64,000 nucleotides of DNA, from assembly GCA_034359265.1 (NCBI GenBank), contig CP136893.1:50231501-50295500 (forward strand). The letters are read 5' to 3'. Position numbers and translations under genes: made by a program. Source of the DNA: Canna indica. Taxonomy: Eukaryota > Streptophyta > Magnoliopsida > Zingiberales > Cannaceae. Shown here piece after piece: positions 50,374 through 63,332 of the stretch. The notes beneath the pieces were generated by a model. The model had not been told where the DNA came from, did no database searches, and worked only from the letters and a program-made list of their open reading frames with translations. The first letter of the stretch is position 1; each line of letters opens with the position of its first letter.

Positions 50374-52641
50374 GAGTCCCAAGCGACTCCAAAACTTTCA
50401 CTGTGATGGGAGAAGTTGTTAATCGAGTTATTTTTTACATACTAATGCAAAGAATTGCACGATTTTTCGAATAGAATCCTGAACGAAGCCGACTGATTGA
50501 ACTTCGGGGTATCGGCTCGAAACGCACAGAAATCTGAGTCCCGAGCGACTCCAGAACGTTCACTGTGATGGGAGAAGTTGTTAATCGAGTTATTTTTTAC
50601 AGACTAATGCAAAGAATTGCACGATTTTTCGAATAGAATCTTGAACGAAGCCGACTGATTGAACTTCGGGGTATCGGCTCGAAACGCCCAGAAATCTGAG
50701 TCCCGAGCGACTCCAGAACTTTCACAGTGATGGGAGAAGTTGTTAATCGAGTTATTTTTTACAGACTAATGCAAAGAATTGCACGATTTTTCGAATAGAA
50801 TCTTGAACGAAGCCGACTGATTGAACTTCGGGGTATCGGCTCGAAACGCCCAGAAATCTGAGTCCCGAGCGACTCCAGAACATTCACTGTGATGGGAGAA
50901 GTTGTTAATCGAGTTATTTTTTACAGACTAATGCAAAGAATTGCACGATTTTTCGAATAGAATCTTGAACGAAGCTGACTGATTGAACTTCAGTGTATCG
51001 GCTCGAAACGTCCAGAAATTTGAGTCCCGAGCGACTCCAGAACGTTCACTGTGATGGGAGAAGTTGTTAATCGAGTTATTTTTTACAGACTAATGCAAAG
51101 AATTGCACGATTTTTTGAATAGAATCTTGAACGAAGCCGACTGATTGAACTTCGGGGTATCGGCTCGAAACGCCCAGAAATCTGAGTCCCGAGCGACTCC
51201 AGAACTTTCACTGTGATGGGAGAAGTTGTTAATCGAGTTATTTTTTACAGACTAATGCAAAGAATTGCACGATTTTTCGAATAGAATCTTGAACGAAGCC
51301 GACTGATTGAACTTCGGGGTATCGGCTCGAAACGCACAGAAATCTGAGTCCCGAGCGACTCCACAACGTTCACTGTGATGGGAGAAGTTGTTAATCGAGT
51401 TATTTTTTACAGACTAATGCAAAGAATTGCGCGATTTTTCGAATAGAATCTTGAACGAAGCCGACTGATTGAACTTCGGGGTATCGGCTCGAAACGCCCA
51501 GAAATCTGAGTCCCGAGCGACTCCAGAACTTTCACTGTGATGGGAGAAGTTGTTGATCGAGTTATTTTTTACAGACTAATGCAAAGAATTGCACGATTTT
51601 TCGAATAGAATCTTGAACGAAGCCGACTGATTGAACTTCGGGGTATCGGCTCGAAACGCCCAGAAATCTGAGTCCCGAGCGACTCCAGAACATTCACTGT
51701 GATGGGAGAAGTTGTTAATCGAGTTATTTTTTACAGACTAATGCAAAGAATTGCACGATTTTTCGAATAGAATCTTGAACGAAGCCGACTGATTGAACTT
51801 CGGGGTATCGGCTCGAAATGCCCAGAAATCTGAGTCCCGAGCGACTCCAGAACATTCACTGTGATGGGAGAAGTTGTTAATCGAGTTATTTTTTACAGAC
51901 TAATGCAAAGAATTGCACGATTTTTCGAATAGAATCTTAAACAAAGCCGACTGATTGAACTTCAGTGTATCGGCTCGAAAAGCCCAGCAATTTGAGTCCC
52001 GAGCGACTCCAGAACTTTCACTGTGATGGGAGAAGTTGTTAATCGAGTTATTTTTTACAGACTAATGCAAAGAATTGCACGATTTTTTGAATAGAATCTT
52101 GAACGAAGCCGACTGATTGAACTTCGGGGTATCGGCTCGAAACGCCCAGAAATCTGAGTCACGAGCGACTCCAGAACTTTCACTGTGATGGGAGAAGTTG
52201 TTAATCGAGTTATTTTTTACAGACTAATGCAAAGAATTGCACGATTTTTCGAATAGAATCTTGAACGAAGCTGACTGATTGAACTTCAGTGTATCGGCTC
52301 GAAACGTCCAGAAATTTGAGTCCCGAGCGACTCCAGAACGTTCACTGTGATGGGAGAAGTTGTTAATCGAGTTATTTTTTACAGACTAATGCAAAGAATT
52401 GCACGATTTTTTGAATAGAATCTTGAACGAAGCCGACTGATTGAACTTCGGGGTATCGGCTCGAAACGCCCAGAAATCTGAGTCCCGAGCGACTCCAGAA
52501 CATTCACTGTGATGGGAGAAGTTGTTAATCGAGTTATTTTTTACAGACTAATGCAAAGAATTGCACGATTTTTCGAATAGAATCTTGAACGAAGCCGACT
52601 GATTGAACTTCGGGGTATCGGCTCGAAACGTCCAGAAATTT

Positions 52642-52802
52642 GAGTCCCGAGCGACTCCAGAACGTTCGCTGTGATGGGAGAAGTTGTTAATCGAGTTATT
52701 TTTTACAGACTAATGCAAAGAATTGCACGATTTTTCGAATAGAATTTAAACAAACCCGACTGATTGAACTTCGGGGTATCGGCTAGAAAAGCCCAGCAAT
52801 CT
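52642..52802 (+). repeat. 161-bp deletion monomer, copy 10
   Basis: Last copy of the deletion type, with G27. The following monomer has T67 and a private CTCTAAAAC. No 161-bp monomer occurs in the remaining 69 monomers. Confidence 0.92.
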
Positions 52803-54700
52803 GAGTCCCAAGCGACTCTAAAACTTTCACTGTGATGGGAGAAGTTGTTAATCGAGTTATTTTTTACATACTAATGCAAAGAATTGCACGATTTTTCGAA
52901 TAGAATCCTGAACGAAGCCGACTGATTGAACTTCGGGGTATCGGCTCGAAACGCACAGAAATCTGAGTCCCGAGCGACTCCAGAACGTTCACTGTGATGG
53001 GAGAAGTTGTTAATCGAGTTATTTTTTACAGACTAATGCAAAGAATTGCACGATTTTTCGAATAGAATCTTGAACGAAGCCGACTGATTGAACTTCGGGG
53101 TATCGGCTCGAAACGCCCAGAAATCTGAGTCCCGAGCGACTCCAGAACTTTCACAGTGATGGGAGAAGTTGTTAATCGAGTTATTTTTTACAGACTAATG
53201 CAAAGAATTGCACGATTTTTCGAATAGAATCTTGAACGAAGCCGACTGATTGAACTTCGGGGTATCGGCTCGAAACGCCCAGAAATCTGAGTCCCGAGCG
53301 ACTCCAGAACATTCACTGTGATGGGAGAAGTTGTTAATCGAGTTATTTTTTACAGACTAATGCAAAGAATTGCACGATTTTTCGAATAGAATCTTGAACG
53401 AAGCTGACTGATTGAACTTCAGTGTATCGGCTCGAAACGTCCAGAAATTTGAGTCCCGAGCGACTCCAGAACGTTCACTGTGATGGGAGAAGTTGTTAAT
53501 CGAGTTATTTTTTACAGACTAATGCAAAGAATTGCACGATTTTTTGAATAGAATCTTGAACGAAGCCGACTGATTGAACTTCGGGGTATCGGCTCGAAAC
53601 GCCCAGAAATCTGAGTCCCGAGCGACTCCAGAACTTTCACTGTGATGGGAGAAGTTGTTAATCGAGTTATTTTTTACAGACTAATGCAAAGAATTGCACG
53701 ATTTTTCGAATAGAATCTTGAACGAAGCCGACTGATTGAACTTCGGGGTATCGGCTCGAAACGCACAGAAATCTGAGTCCCGAGCGACTCCACAACGTTC
53801 ACTGTGATGGGAGAAGTTGTTAATCGAGTTATTTTTTACAGACTAATGCAAAGAATTGCGCGATTTTTCGAATAGAATCTTGAACGAAGCCGACTGATTG
53901 AACTTCGGGGTATCGGCTCGAAACGCCCAGAAATCTGAGTCCCGAGCGACTCCAGAACTTTCACTGTGATGGGAGAAGTTGTTGATCGAGTTATTTTTTA
54001 CAGACTAATGCAAAGAATTGCACGATTTTTTGAATAGAATCTTGAACGAAGCCGACTGATTGAACTTCGGGGTATCGGCTCGAAACGCCCAGAAATCTGA
54101 GTCCCGAGCGACTCCAGAACATTCACTGTGATGGGAGAAGTTGTTAATCGAGTTATTTTTTACAGACTAATGCAAAGAATTGCACGATTTTTCGAATAGA
54201 ATCTTGAACGAAGCCGACTGATTGAACTTCGGGGTATCGGCTCGAAATGCCCAGAAATCTGAGTCCCGAGCGACTCCAGAACATTCACTGTGATGGGAGA
54301 AGTTGTTAATCGAGTTATTTTTTACAGACTAATGCAAAGAATTGCACGATTTTTCGAATAGAATCTTAAACAAAGCCGACTGATTGAACTTCAGTGTATC
54401 GGCTCGAAAAGCCCAGCAATTTGAGTCCCGAGCGACTCCAGAACTTTCACTGTGATGGGAGAAGTTGTTAATCGAGTTATTTTTTACAGACTAATGCAAA
54501 GAATTGCACGATTTTTTGAATAGAATCTTGAACGAAGCCGACTGATTGAACTTCGGGGTATCGGCTCGAAACGCCCAGAAATCTGAGTCACGAGCGACTC
54601 CAGAACTTTCACTGTGATGGGAGAAGTTGTTAATCGAGTTATTTTTTACAGACTAATGCAAAGAATTGCACGATTTTTCGAATAGAATCTTGAACGAAGC
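52642..54700. repeat. Partial copy of 50213-52270, 15-monomer spacing
   Basis: Repeats the part of the 23-mer that starts at the GTTCGCTG/161-bp unit, at a spacing of 2429 bp (14 x 162 + 161). CACAGTGAT, CACAACG, GCGCG and GTTGATCG recur in order. Differences include CTCTAAAAC near 52817 and T95 near 54031. It ends in the GTCAC monomer at 54585, where the GCTGACTG change is absent. Confidence 0.82.
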
Positions 54701-54746
54701 CGACTGATTGAACTTCGGGGTATCGGCTCGAAACGCCCAGAAATCT

Positions 54747-57700
54747 GAGTCCCGAGCAACTCCAGAACTTTCACTGTGATGGGAGAAGTTGTTAATCGAG
54801 TTATTTTTTACAGACTAGTGCAAAGAATTGCACGATTTTTCGAATAGAATCTTGAACGAAGCCGACTGATTGAACTTCGGGGTATCGGCTCGAAACGCAC
54901 AGAAATCTGAGTCCCGAGCGACTCCACAACGTTCACTGTGATGGGAGAAGTTGTTAATCGAGTTATTTTTTACAGACTAATGCAAAGAATTGCGCGATTT
55001 TTCGAATAGAATCTTGAACGAAGCCGACTGATTGAACTTCGGGGTATCGGCTCGAAACGCCCAGAAATCTGAGTCCCGAGCGACTCCAGAACTTTCACTG
55101 TGATGGGAGAAGTTGTTGATCGAGTTATTTTTTACAGACTAATGCAAAGAATTGCACGATTTTTCGAATAGAATCTTGAACGAAGCCGACTGATTGAACT
55201 TCGGGGTATCGGCTCGAAACGCCCAGAAATCTGAGTCCCGAGCGACTCCAGAACATTCACTGTGATGGGAGAAGTTGTTAATCGAGTTATTTTTTACAGA
55301 CTAATGCAAAGAATTGCACGATTTTTTGAATAGAATCTTGAACGAAGCCGACTGATTGAACTTCGGGGTATCGGCTCGAAACGTCCAGAAATCTGAGTCC
55401 CGAGCGACTCCAGAACTTTCACTGTGATGGGAGAAGTTGTTAATCGAGTTATTTTTTACAGACTAATGCAAAGAATTGCACGATTTTTCGAATAGAATCT
55501 TGAACGAAGCCGACTGATTGAACTTCGGGGTATCGGCTCGAAACGCACAGAAATCTGAGTCCCGAGCGACTCCACAACGTTCACTGTGATGGGAGAAGTT
55601 GTTAATCGAGTTATTTTTTACAGACTAATGCAAAGAATTGCGCGATTTTTCGAATAGAATCTTGAACGAAGCCGACTGATTGAACTTCGGGGTATCGGCT
55701 CGAAACGCCCAGAAATCTGAGTCCCGAGCGACTCCAGAACTTTCACTGTGATGGGAGAAGTTGTTGATCGAGTTATTTTTTACAGACTAATGCAAAGAAT
55801 TGCACGATTTTTCGAATAGAATCTTGAACGAAGCCGACTGATTGAACTTCGGGGTATCGGCTCGAAACGCCCAGAAATCTGAGTCCCGAGCGACTCCAGA
55901 ACATTCACTGTGATGGGAGAAGTTGTTAATCGAGTTATTTTTTACAGACTAATGCAAAGAATTGCACGATTTTTCGAATAGAATCTTGAACGAAGCCGAC
56001 TGATTGAACTTCGGGGTATCGGCTCGAAATGCCCAGAAATCTGAGTCCCGAGCGACTCCAGAACATTCACTGTGATGGGAGAAGTTGTTAATCGAGTTAT
56101 TTTTTACAGACTAATGCAAAGAATTGCACGATTTTTCGAATAGAATCTTGAACGAAGCTGACTGATTGAACTTCAGTGTATCGGCTCGAAACGTCCAGAA
56201 ATTTGAGTCCCGAGCGACTCCAGAACGTTCACTGTGATGGGAGAAGTTGTTAATCGAGTTATTTTTTACAGACTAATGCAAAGAATTGCACGATTTTTTG
56301 AATAGAATCTTGAACGAAGCCGACTGATTGAACTTCGGGGTATCGGCTCGAAATGCCCAGAAATCTGAGTCCCGAGCGACTCCAGAACATTCACTGTGAT
56401 GGGAGAAGTTGTTAATCGAGTTATTTTTTACAGACTAATGCAAAGAATTGCACGATTTTTCGAATAGAATCTTAAACAAAGCCGACTGATTGAACTTCAG
56501 TGTATCGGCTCGAAAAGCCCAGCAATTTGAGTCCCGAGCGACTCCAGAACTTTCACTGTGATGGGAGAAGTTGTTAATCGAGTTATTTTTTACAGACTAA
56601 TGCAAAGAATTGCACGATTTTTTGAATAGAATCTTGAACGAAGCCGACTGATTGAACTTCGGGGTATCGGCTCGAAACGCCCAGAAATCTGAGTCACGAG
56701 CGACTCCAGAACTTTCACTGTGATGGGAGAAGTTGTTAATCGAGTTATTTTTTACAGACTAATGCAAAGAATTGCACGATTTTTCGAATAGAATCTTGAA
56801 CGAAGCCGACTGATTGAACTTCGGGGTATCGGCTCGAAACGCCCAGAAATCTGAGTCCCGAGCAACTCCAGAACTTTCACTGTGATGGGAGAAGTTGTTA
56901 ATCGAGTTATTTTTTACAGACTAATGCAAAGAATTGCACGATTTTTCGAATAGAATCTTGAACGAAGCCGACTGATTGAACTTCGGGGTATCGGCTCGAA
57001 ACGTCCAGAAATTTGAGTCCCGAGCGACTCCAGAACGTTCACTGTGATGGGAGAAGTTGTTAATCGAGTTATTTTTTACAGACTAATGCAAAGAATTGCA
57101 CGATTTTTCGAATAGAATCTTAAACAAAGCCGACTGATTGAACTTCGGGGTATCGGCTAGAAAAGCCCAGCAATCTGAGTCCCAAGCGACTCCAGAACTT
57201 TCACTGTGATGGGAGAAGTTGTTAATCGAGTTATTTTTTACAGACTAATGCAAAGAATTGCACGATTTTTCGAATAGAATCCTGAACGAAGCCGACTGAT
57301 TGAACTTCGGGGTATCGGCTCGAAACGCACAGAAATCTGAGTCCCGAGCGACTCCAGAACGTTCACTGTGATGGGAGAAGTTGTTAATCGAGTTATTTTT
57401 TACAGACTAATGCAAAGAATTGCACGATTTTTCGAATAGAATCTTGAACGAAGCCGACTGATTGAACTTCGGGGTATCGGCTCGAAACGCCCAGAAATCT
57501 GAGTCCCGAGCGACTCCAGAACTTTCACTGTGATGGGAGAAGTTGTTAATCGAGTTATTTTTTACAGACTAATGCAAAGAACTGCACGATTTTTCGAATA
57601 GAATCTTGAACGAAGCCGACTGATTGAACTTCGGGGTATCGGCTCGAAACGCCCAGAAATCTGAGTCCCGAGCGACTCCAGAACTTTCACTGTGATGGGA

Positions 57701-57986
57701 GAAGTTGTTAATCGAGTTATTTTTTACAGACTAATGCAAAGAATTGCACGATTTTTCGAATAGAATCTTGAACGAAGCCGACTGATTGAACTTCGGGGTA
57801 TCGGCTCGAAACGCCCAGAAATCTGAGTCCCGAGCGACTCCAGAACTTTCACTGTGATGGGAGAAGTTGTTAATCGAGTTATTTTTTACAGACTAATGCA
57901 AAGAATTGCACGATTTTTCGAATAGAATCTTGAACGAAGCCGACTGATTGAACTTCGGGGTATCGGCTCGAAACGCCCAGAAATCT
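54747..57986. repeat. 20-mer HOR (3240 bp), copy 1
   Basis: Twenty monomers of 162 bp. The first has A12 with a rare G72 (CTAGTG). CACAACG/GCGCG and GTTGATCG monomers occur twice, 648 bp apart (54909 and 55557), giving an internal tetramer duplication. The hybrid AAACAAAG/TTCAGTG monomer, AAGCG/CCTG and AACTGC (C82) monomers follow. Identity with copy 2 starts at about 54591. Confidence 0.87.
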
Positions 57987-60900
57987 GAGTCCCGAGCAAC
58001 TCCAGAACTTTCACTGTGATGGGAGAAGTTGTTAATCGAGTTATTTTTTACAGACTAGTGCAAAGAATTGCACGATTTTTCGAATAGAATCTTGAACGAA
58101 GCCGACTGATTGAACTTCGGGGTATCGGCTCGAAACGCACAGAAATCTGAGTCCCGAGCGACTCCACAACGTTCACTGTGATGGGAGAAGTTGTTAATCG
58201 AGTTATTTTTTACAGACTAATGCAAAGAATTGCGCGATTTTTCGAATAGAATCTTGAACGAAGCCGACTGATTGAACTTCGGGGTATCGGCTCGAAACGC
58301 CCAGAAATCTGAGTCCCGAGCGACTCCAGAACTTTCACTGTGATGGGAGAAGTTGTTGATCGAGTTATTTTTTACAGACTAATGCAAAGAATTGCACGAT
58401 TTTTCGAATAGAATCTTGAACGAAGCCGACTGATTGAACTTCGGGGTATCGGCTCGAAACGCCCAGAAATCTGAGTCCCGAGCGACTCCAGAACATTCAC
58501 TGTGATGGGAGAAGTTGTTAATCGAGTTATTTTTTACAGACTAATGCAAAGAATTGCACGATTTTTTGAATAGAATCTTGAACGAAGCCGACTGATTGAA
58601 CTTCGGGGTATCGGCTCGAAACGTCCAGAAATCTGAGTCCCGAGCGACTCCAGAACTTTCACTGTGATGGGAGAAGTTGTTAATCGAGTTATTTTTTACA
58701 GACTAATGCAAAGAATTGCACGATTTTTCGAATAGAATCTTGAACGAAGCCGACTGATTGAACTTCGGGGTATCGGCTCGAAACGCACAGAAATCTGAGT
58801 CCCGAGCGACTCCACAACGTTCACTGTGATGGGAGAAGTTGTTAATCGAGTTATTTTTTACAGACTAATGCAAAGAATTGCGCGATTTTTCGAATAGAAT
58901 CTTGAACGAAGCCGACTGATTGAACTTCGGGGTATCGGCTCGAAACGCCCAGAAATCTGAGTCCCGAGCGACTCCAGAACTTTCACTGTGATGGGAGAAG
59001 TTGTTGATCGAGTTATTTTTTACAGACTAATGCAAAGAATTGCACGATTTTTCGAATAGAATCTTGAACGAAGCCGACTGATTGAACTTCGGGGTATCGG
59101 CTCGAAACGCCCAGAAATCTGAGTCCCGAGCGACTCCAGAACATTCACTGTGATGGGAGAAGTTGTTAATCGAGTTATTTTTTACAGACTAATGCAAAGA
59201 ATTGCACGATTTTTCGAATAGAATCTTGAACGAAGCCGACTGATTGAACTTCGGGGTATCGGCTCGAAATGCCCAGAAATCTGAGTCCCGAGCGACTCCA
59301 GAACATTCACTGTGATGGGAGAAGTTGTTAATCGAGTTATTTTTTACAGACTAATGCAAAGAATTGCACGATTTTTCGAATAGAATCTTGAACGAAGCTG
59401 ACTGATTGAACTTCAGTGTATCGGCTCGAAACGTCCAGAAATTTGAGTCCCGAGCGACTCCAGAACGTTCACTGTGATGGGAGAAGTTGTTAATCGAGTT
59501 ATTTTTTACAGACTAATGCAAAGAATTGCACGATTTTTTGAATAGAATCTTGAACGAAGCCGACTGATTGAACTTCGGGGTATCGGCTCGAAATGCCCAG
59601 AAATCTGAGTCCCGAGCGACTCCAGAACATTCACTGTGATGGGAGAAGTTGTTAATCGAGTTATTTTTTACAGACTAATGCAAAGAATTGCACGATTTTT
59701 CGAATAGAATCTTAAACAAAGCCGACTGATTGAACTTCAGTGTATCGGCTCGAAAAGCCCAGCAATTTGAGTCCCGAGCGACTCCAGAACTTTCACTGTG
59801 ATGGGAGAAGTTGTTAATCGAGTTATTTTTTACAGACTAATGCAAAGAATTGCACGATTTTTTGAATAGAATCTTGAACGAAGCCGACTGATTGAACTTC
59901 GGGGTATCGGCTCGAAACGCCCAGAAATCTGAGTCACGAGCGACTCCAGAACTTTCACTGTGATGGGAGAAGTTGTTAATCGAGTTATTTTTTACAGACT
60001 AATGCAAAGAATTGCACGATTTTTCGAATAGAATCTTGAACGAAGCCGACTGATTGAACTTCGGGGTATCGGCTCGAAACGCCCAGAAATCTGAGTCCCG
60101 AGCAACTCCAGAACTTTCACTGTGATGGGAGAAGTTGTTAATCGAGTTATTTTTTACAGACTAATGCAAAGAATTGCACGATTTTTCGAATAGAATCTTG
60201 AACGAAGCCGACTGATTGAACTTCGGGGTATCGGCTCGAAACGTCCAGAAATTTGAGTCCCGAGCGACTCCAGAACGTTCACTGTGATGGGAGAAGTTGT
60301 TAATCGAGTTATTTTTTACAGACTAATGCAAAGAATTGCACGATTTTTCGAATAGAATCTTAAACAAAGCCGACTGATTGAACTTCGGGGTATCGGCTAG
60401 AAAAGCCCAGCAATCTGAGTCCCAAGCGACTCCAGAACTTTCACTGTGATGGGAGAAGTTGTTAATCGAGTTATTTTTTACAGACTAATGCAAAGAATTG
60501 CACGATTTTTCGAATAGAATCCTGAACGAAGCCGACTGATTGAACTTCGGGGTATCGGCTCGAAACGCACAGAAATCTGAGTCCCGAGCGACTCCAGAAC
60601 GTTCATTGTGATGGGAGAAGTTGTTAATCGAGTTATTTTTTACAGACTAATGCAAAGAATTGCACGATTTTTCGAATAGAATCTTGAACGAAGCCGACTG
60701 ATTGAACTTCGGGGTATCGGCTCGAAACGCCCAGAAATCTGAGTCCCGAGCGACTCCAGAACTTTCACTGTGATGGGAGAAGTTGTTAATCGAGTTATTT
60801 TTTACAGACTAATGCAAAGAACTGCACGATTTTTCGAATAGAATCTTGAACGAAGCCGACTGATTGAACTTCGGGGTATCGGCTCGAAACGCCCAGAAAT

Positions 60901-61064
60901 CTGAGTCCCGAGCGACTCCAGAACTTTCACTGTGATGGGAGAAGTTGTTAATCGAGTTATTTTTTACAGACTAATGCAAAGAATTGCACGATTTTTCGAA
61001 TAGAATCTTGAACGAAGCCGACTGATTGAACTTCGGGGTATCGGCTCGAAACGCCCAGAAATCT
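57987..61064. repeat. 20-mer HOR, copy 2 (19 monomers matched)
   Basis: Repeats 54747-57824 with one noticed substitution, C to T at 60606. The twentieth monomer is replaced by an A23 GCTGACTG/TTCAGTG monomer (61065), which starts an 11-mer repeat. Confidence 0.87.
59283..61064. repeat. 11-mer HOR (1782 bp), right-end type, copy 1 (nested)
   Basis: The last eleven monomers of the 20-mer copy 2, starting at the GCTGACTG/TTCAGTG monomer, repeat directly at 61065. Markers in order: GCTGACTG, T95 with AAATGCCC, AAACAAAG/TTCAGTG hybrid, T95, GTCAC, A12, AAACAAAG, AAGCG, GCACAG follow-on, C82 (AACTGC at 60821) and a plain monomer. Confidence 0.85.
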
Positions 61065-62846
61065 GAGTCCCGAGCGACTCCAGAACATTCACTGTGATGG
61101 GAGAAGTTGTTAATCGAGTTATTTTTTACAGACTAATGCAAAGAATTGCACGATTTTTCGAATAGAATCTTGAACGAAGCTGACTGATTGAACTTCAGTG
61201 TATCGGCTCGAAACGTCCAGAAATTTGAGTCCCGAGCGACTCCAGAACGTTCACTGTGATGGGAGAAGTTGTTAATCGAGTTATTTTTTACAGACTAATG
61301 CAAAGAATTGCACGATTTTTTGAATAGAATCTTGAACGAAGCCGACTGATTGAACTTCGGGGTATCGGCTCGAAATGCCCAGAAATCTGAGTCCCGAGCG
61401 ACTCCAGAACATTCACTGTGATGGGAGAAGTTGTTAATCGAGTTATTTTTTACAGACTAATGCAAAGAATTGCACGATTTTTCGAATAGAATCTTAAACA
61501 AAGCCGACTGATTGAACTTCAGTGTATCGGCTCGAAAAGCCCAGCAATTTGAGTCCCGAGCGACTCCAGAACTTTCACTGTGATGGGAGAAGTTGTTAAT
61601 CGAGTTATTTTTTACAGACTAATGCAAAGAATTGCACGATTTTTTGAATAGAATCTTGAACGAAGCCGACTGATTGAACTTCGGGGTATCGGCTCGAAAC
61701 GCCCAGAAATCTGAGTCACGAGCGACTCCAGAACTTTCACTGTGATGGGAGAAGTTGTTAATCGAGTTATTTTTTACAGACTAATGCAAAGAATTGCACG
61801 ATTTTTCGAATAGAATCTTGAACGAAGCCGACTGATTGAACTTCGGGGTATCGGCTCGAAACGCCCAGAAATCTGAGTCCCGAGCAACTCCAGAACTTTC
61901 ACTGTGATGGGAGAAGTTGTTAATCGAGTTATTTTTTACAGACTAATGCAAAGAATTGCACGATTTTTCGAATAGAATCTTGAACGAAGCCGACTGATTG
62001 AACTTCGGGGTATCGGCTCGAAACGTCCAGAAATTTGAGTCCCGAGCGACTCCAGAACGTTCACTGTGATGGGAGAAGTTGTTAATCGAGTTATTTTTTA
62101 CAGACTAATGCAAAGAATTGCACGATTTTTCGAATAGAATCTTAAACAAAGCCGACTGATTGAACTTCGGGGTATCGGCTAGAAAAGCCCAGCAATCTGA
62201 GTCCCAAGCGACTCCAGAACTTTCACTGTGATGGGAGAAGTTGTTAATCGAGTTATTTTTTACAGACTAATGCAAAGAATTGCACGATTTTTCGAATAGA
62301 ATCCTGAACGAAGCCGACTGATTGAACTTCGGGGTATCGGCTCGAAACGCACAGAAATCTGAGTCCCGAGCGACTCCAGAACGTTCACTGTGATGGGAGA
62401 AGTTGTTAATCGAGTTATTTTTTACAGACTAATGCAAAGAATTGCACGATTTTTCGAATAGAATCTTGAACGAAGCCGACTGATTGAACTTCGGGGTATC
62501 GGCTCGAAACGCCCAGAAATCTGAGTCCCGAGCGACTCCAGAACTTTCACTGTGATGGGAGAAGTTGTTAATCGAGTTATTTTTTACAGACTAATGCAAA
62601 GAACTGCACGATTTTTCGAATAGAATCTTGAACGAAGCCGACTGATTGAACTTCGGGGTATCGGCTCGAAACGCCCAGAAATCTGAGTCCCGAGCGACTC
62701 CAGAACTTTCACTGTGATGGGAGAAGTTGTTAATCGAGTTATTTTTTACAGACTAATGCAAAGAATTGCACGATTTTTCGAATAGAATCTTGAACGAAGC
62801 CGACTGATTGAACTTCGGGGTATCGGCTCGAAACGCCCAGAAATCT
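61065..62846. repeat. 11-mer HOR (1782 bp), right-end type, copy 2
   Basis: Repeats 59283-61064; the AACTGC marker falls at 62603, exactly 1782 bp after 60821. The substitution at 60606 is not repeated here. A third copy starts at 62847 but keeps the order for only about one and a half monomers. Confidence 0.85.
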
Positions 62847-63332
62847 GAGTCCCGAGCGACTCCAGAACATTCACTGTGATGGGAGAAGTTGTTAATCGAG
62901 TTATTTTTTACAGACTAATGCAAAGAATTGCACGATTTTTCGAATAGAATCTTGAACGAAGCTGACTGATTGAACTTCAGTGTATCGGCTCGAAACGTCC
63001 AGAAATTTGAGTCCCGAGCGACTCCAGAACGTTCACTGTGATGGGAGAAGTTGTTAATCGAGTTATTTTTTACAGACTAATGCAAAGAATTGCACGATTT
63101 TTTGAATAGAATCTTGAACGAAGCCGACTGATTGAACTTCGGGGTATCGGCTCGAAACGCCCAGAAATCTGAGTCCCGAGCGACTCCAGAACTTTCACTG
63201 TGATGGGAGAAGTTGTTAATCGAGTTATTTTTTACAGACTAATGCAAAGAATTGCACGATTTTTCGAATAGAATCTTGAACGAAGCCGACTGATTGAACT
63301 TCGGGGTATCGGCTCGAAACGCCCAGAAATTT
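62847..63332. repeat. Aborted third 11-mer copy, three monomers
   Basis: A GCTGACTG/TTCAGTG monomer, a T95 monomer with CCCAG rather than AAATGCCC, and a T23 CCCAG/T161 monomer. The first follows the 11-mer. The later ones lead toward the type order of the window start. Confidence 0.75.

Larger units (their letters stand above)
49080..52743. repeat. 23-mer HOR, copy 2 (3664 bp matched)
   Basis: Second copy of 45356-49019. Near 52744 it switches into a 161-bp unit where copy 1 has a 162-bp monomer, which marks the breakpoint of the next rearrangement. The exact base of the switch cannot be fixed because the flanks are also nearly identical. Confidence 0.87.

Noticed and set aside
32401..52802. 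161-bp monomers as random sequencing indels
   Set aside because: All ten have the same deletion with the same linked substitutions and the same type of right neighbour, so they descend from one founder rather than from read errors.
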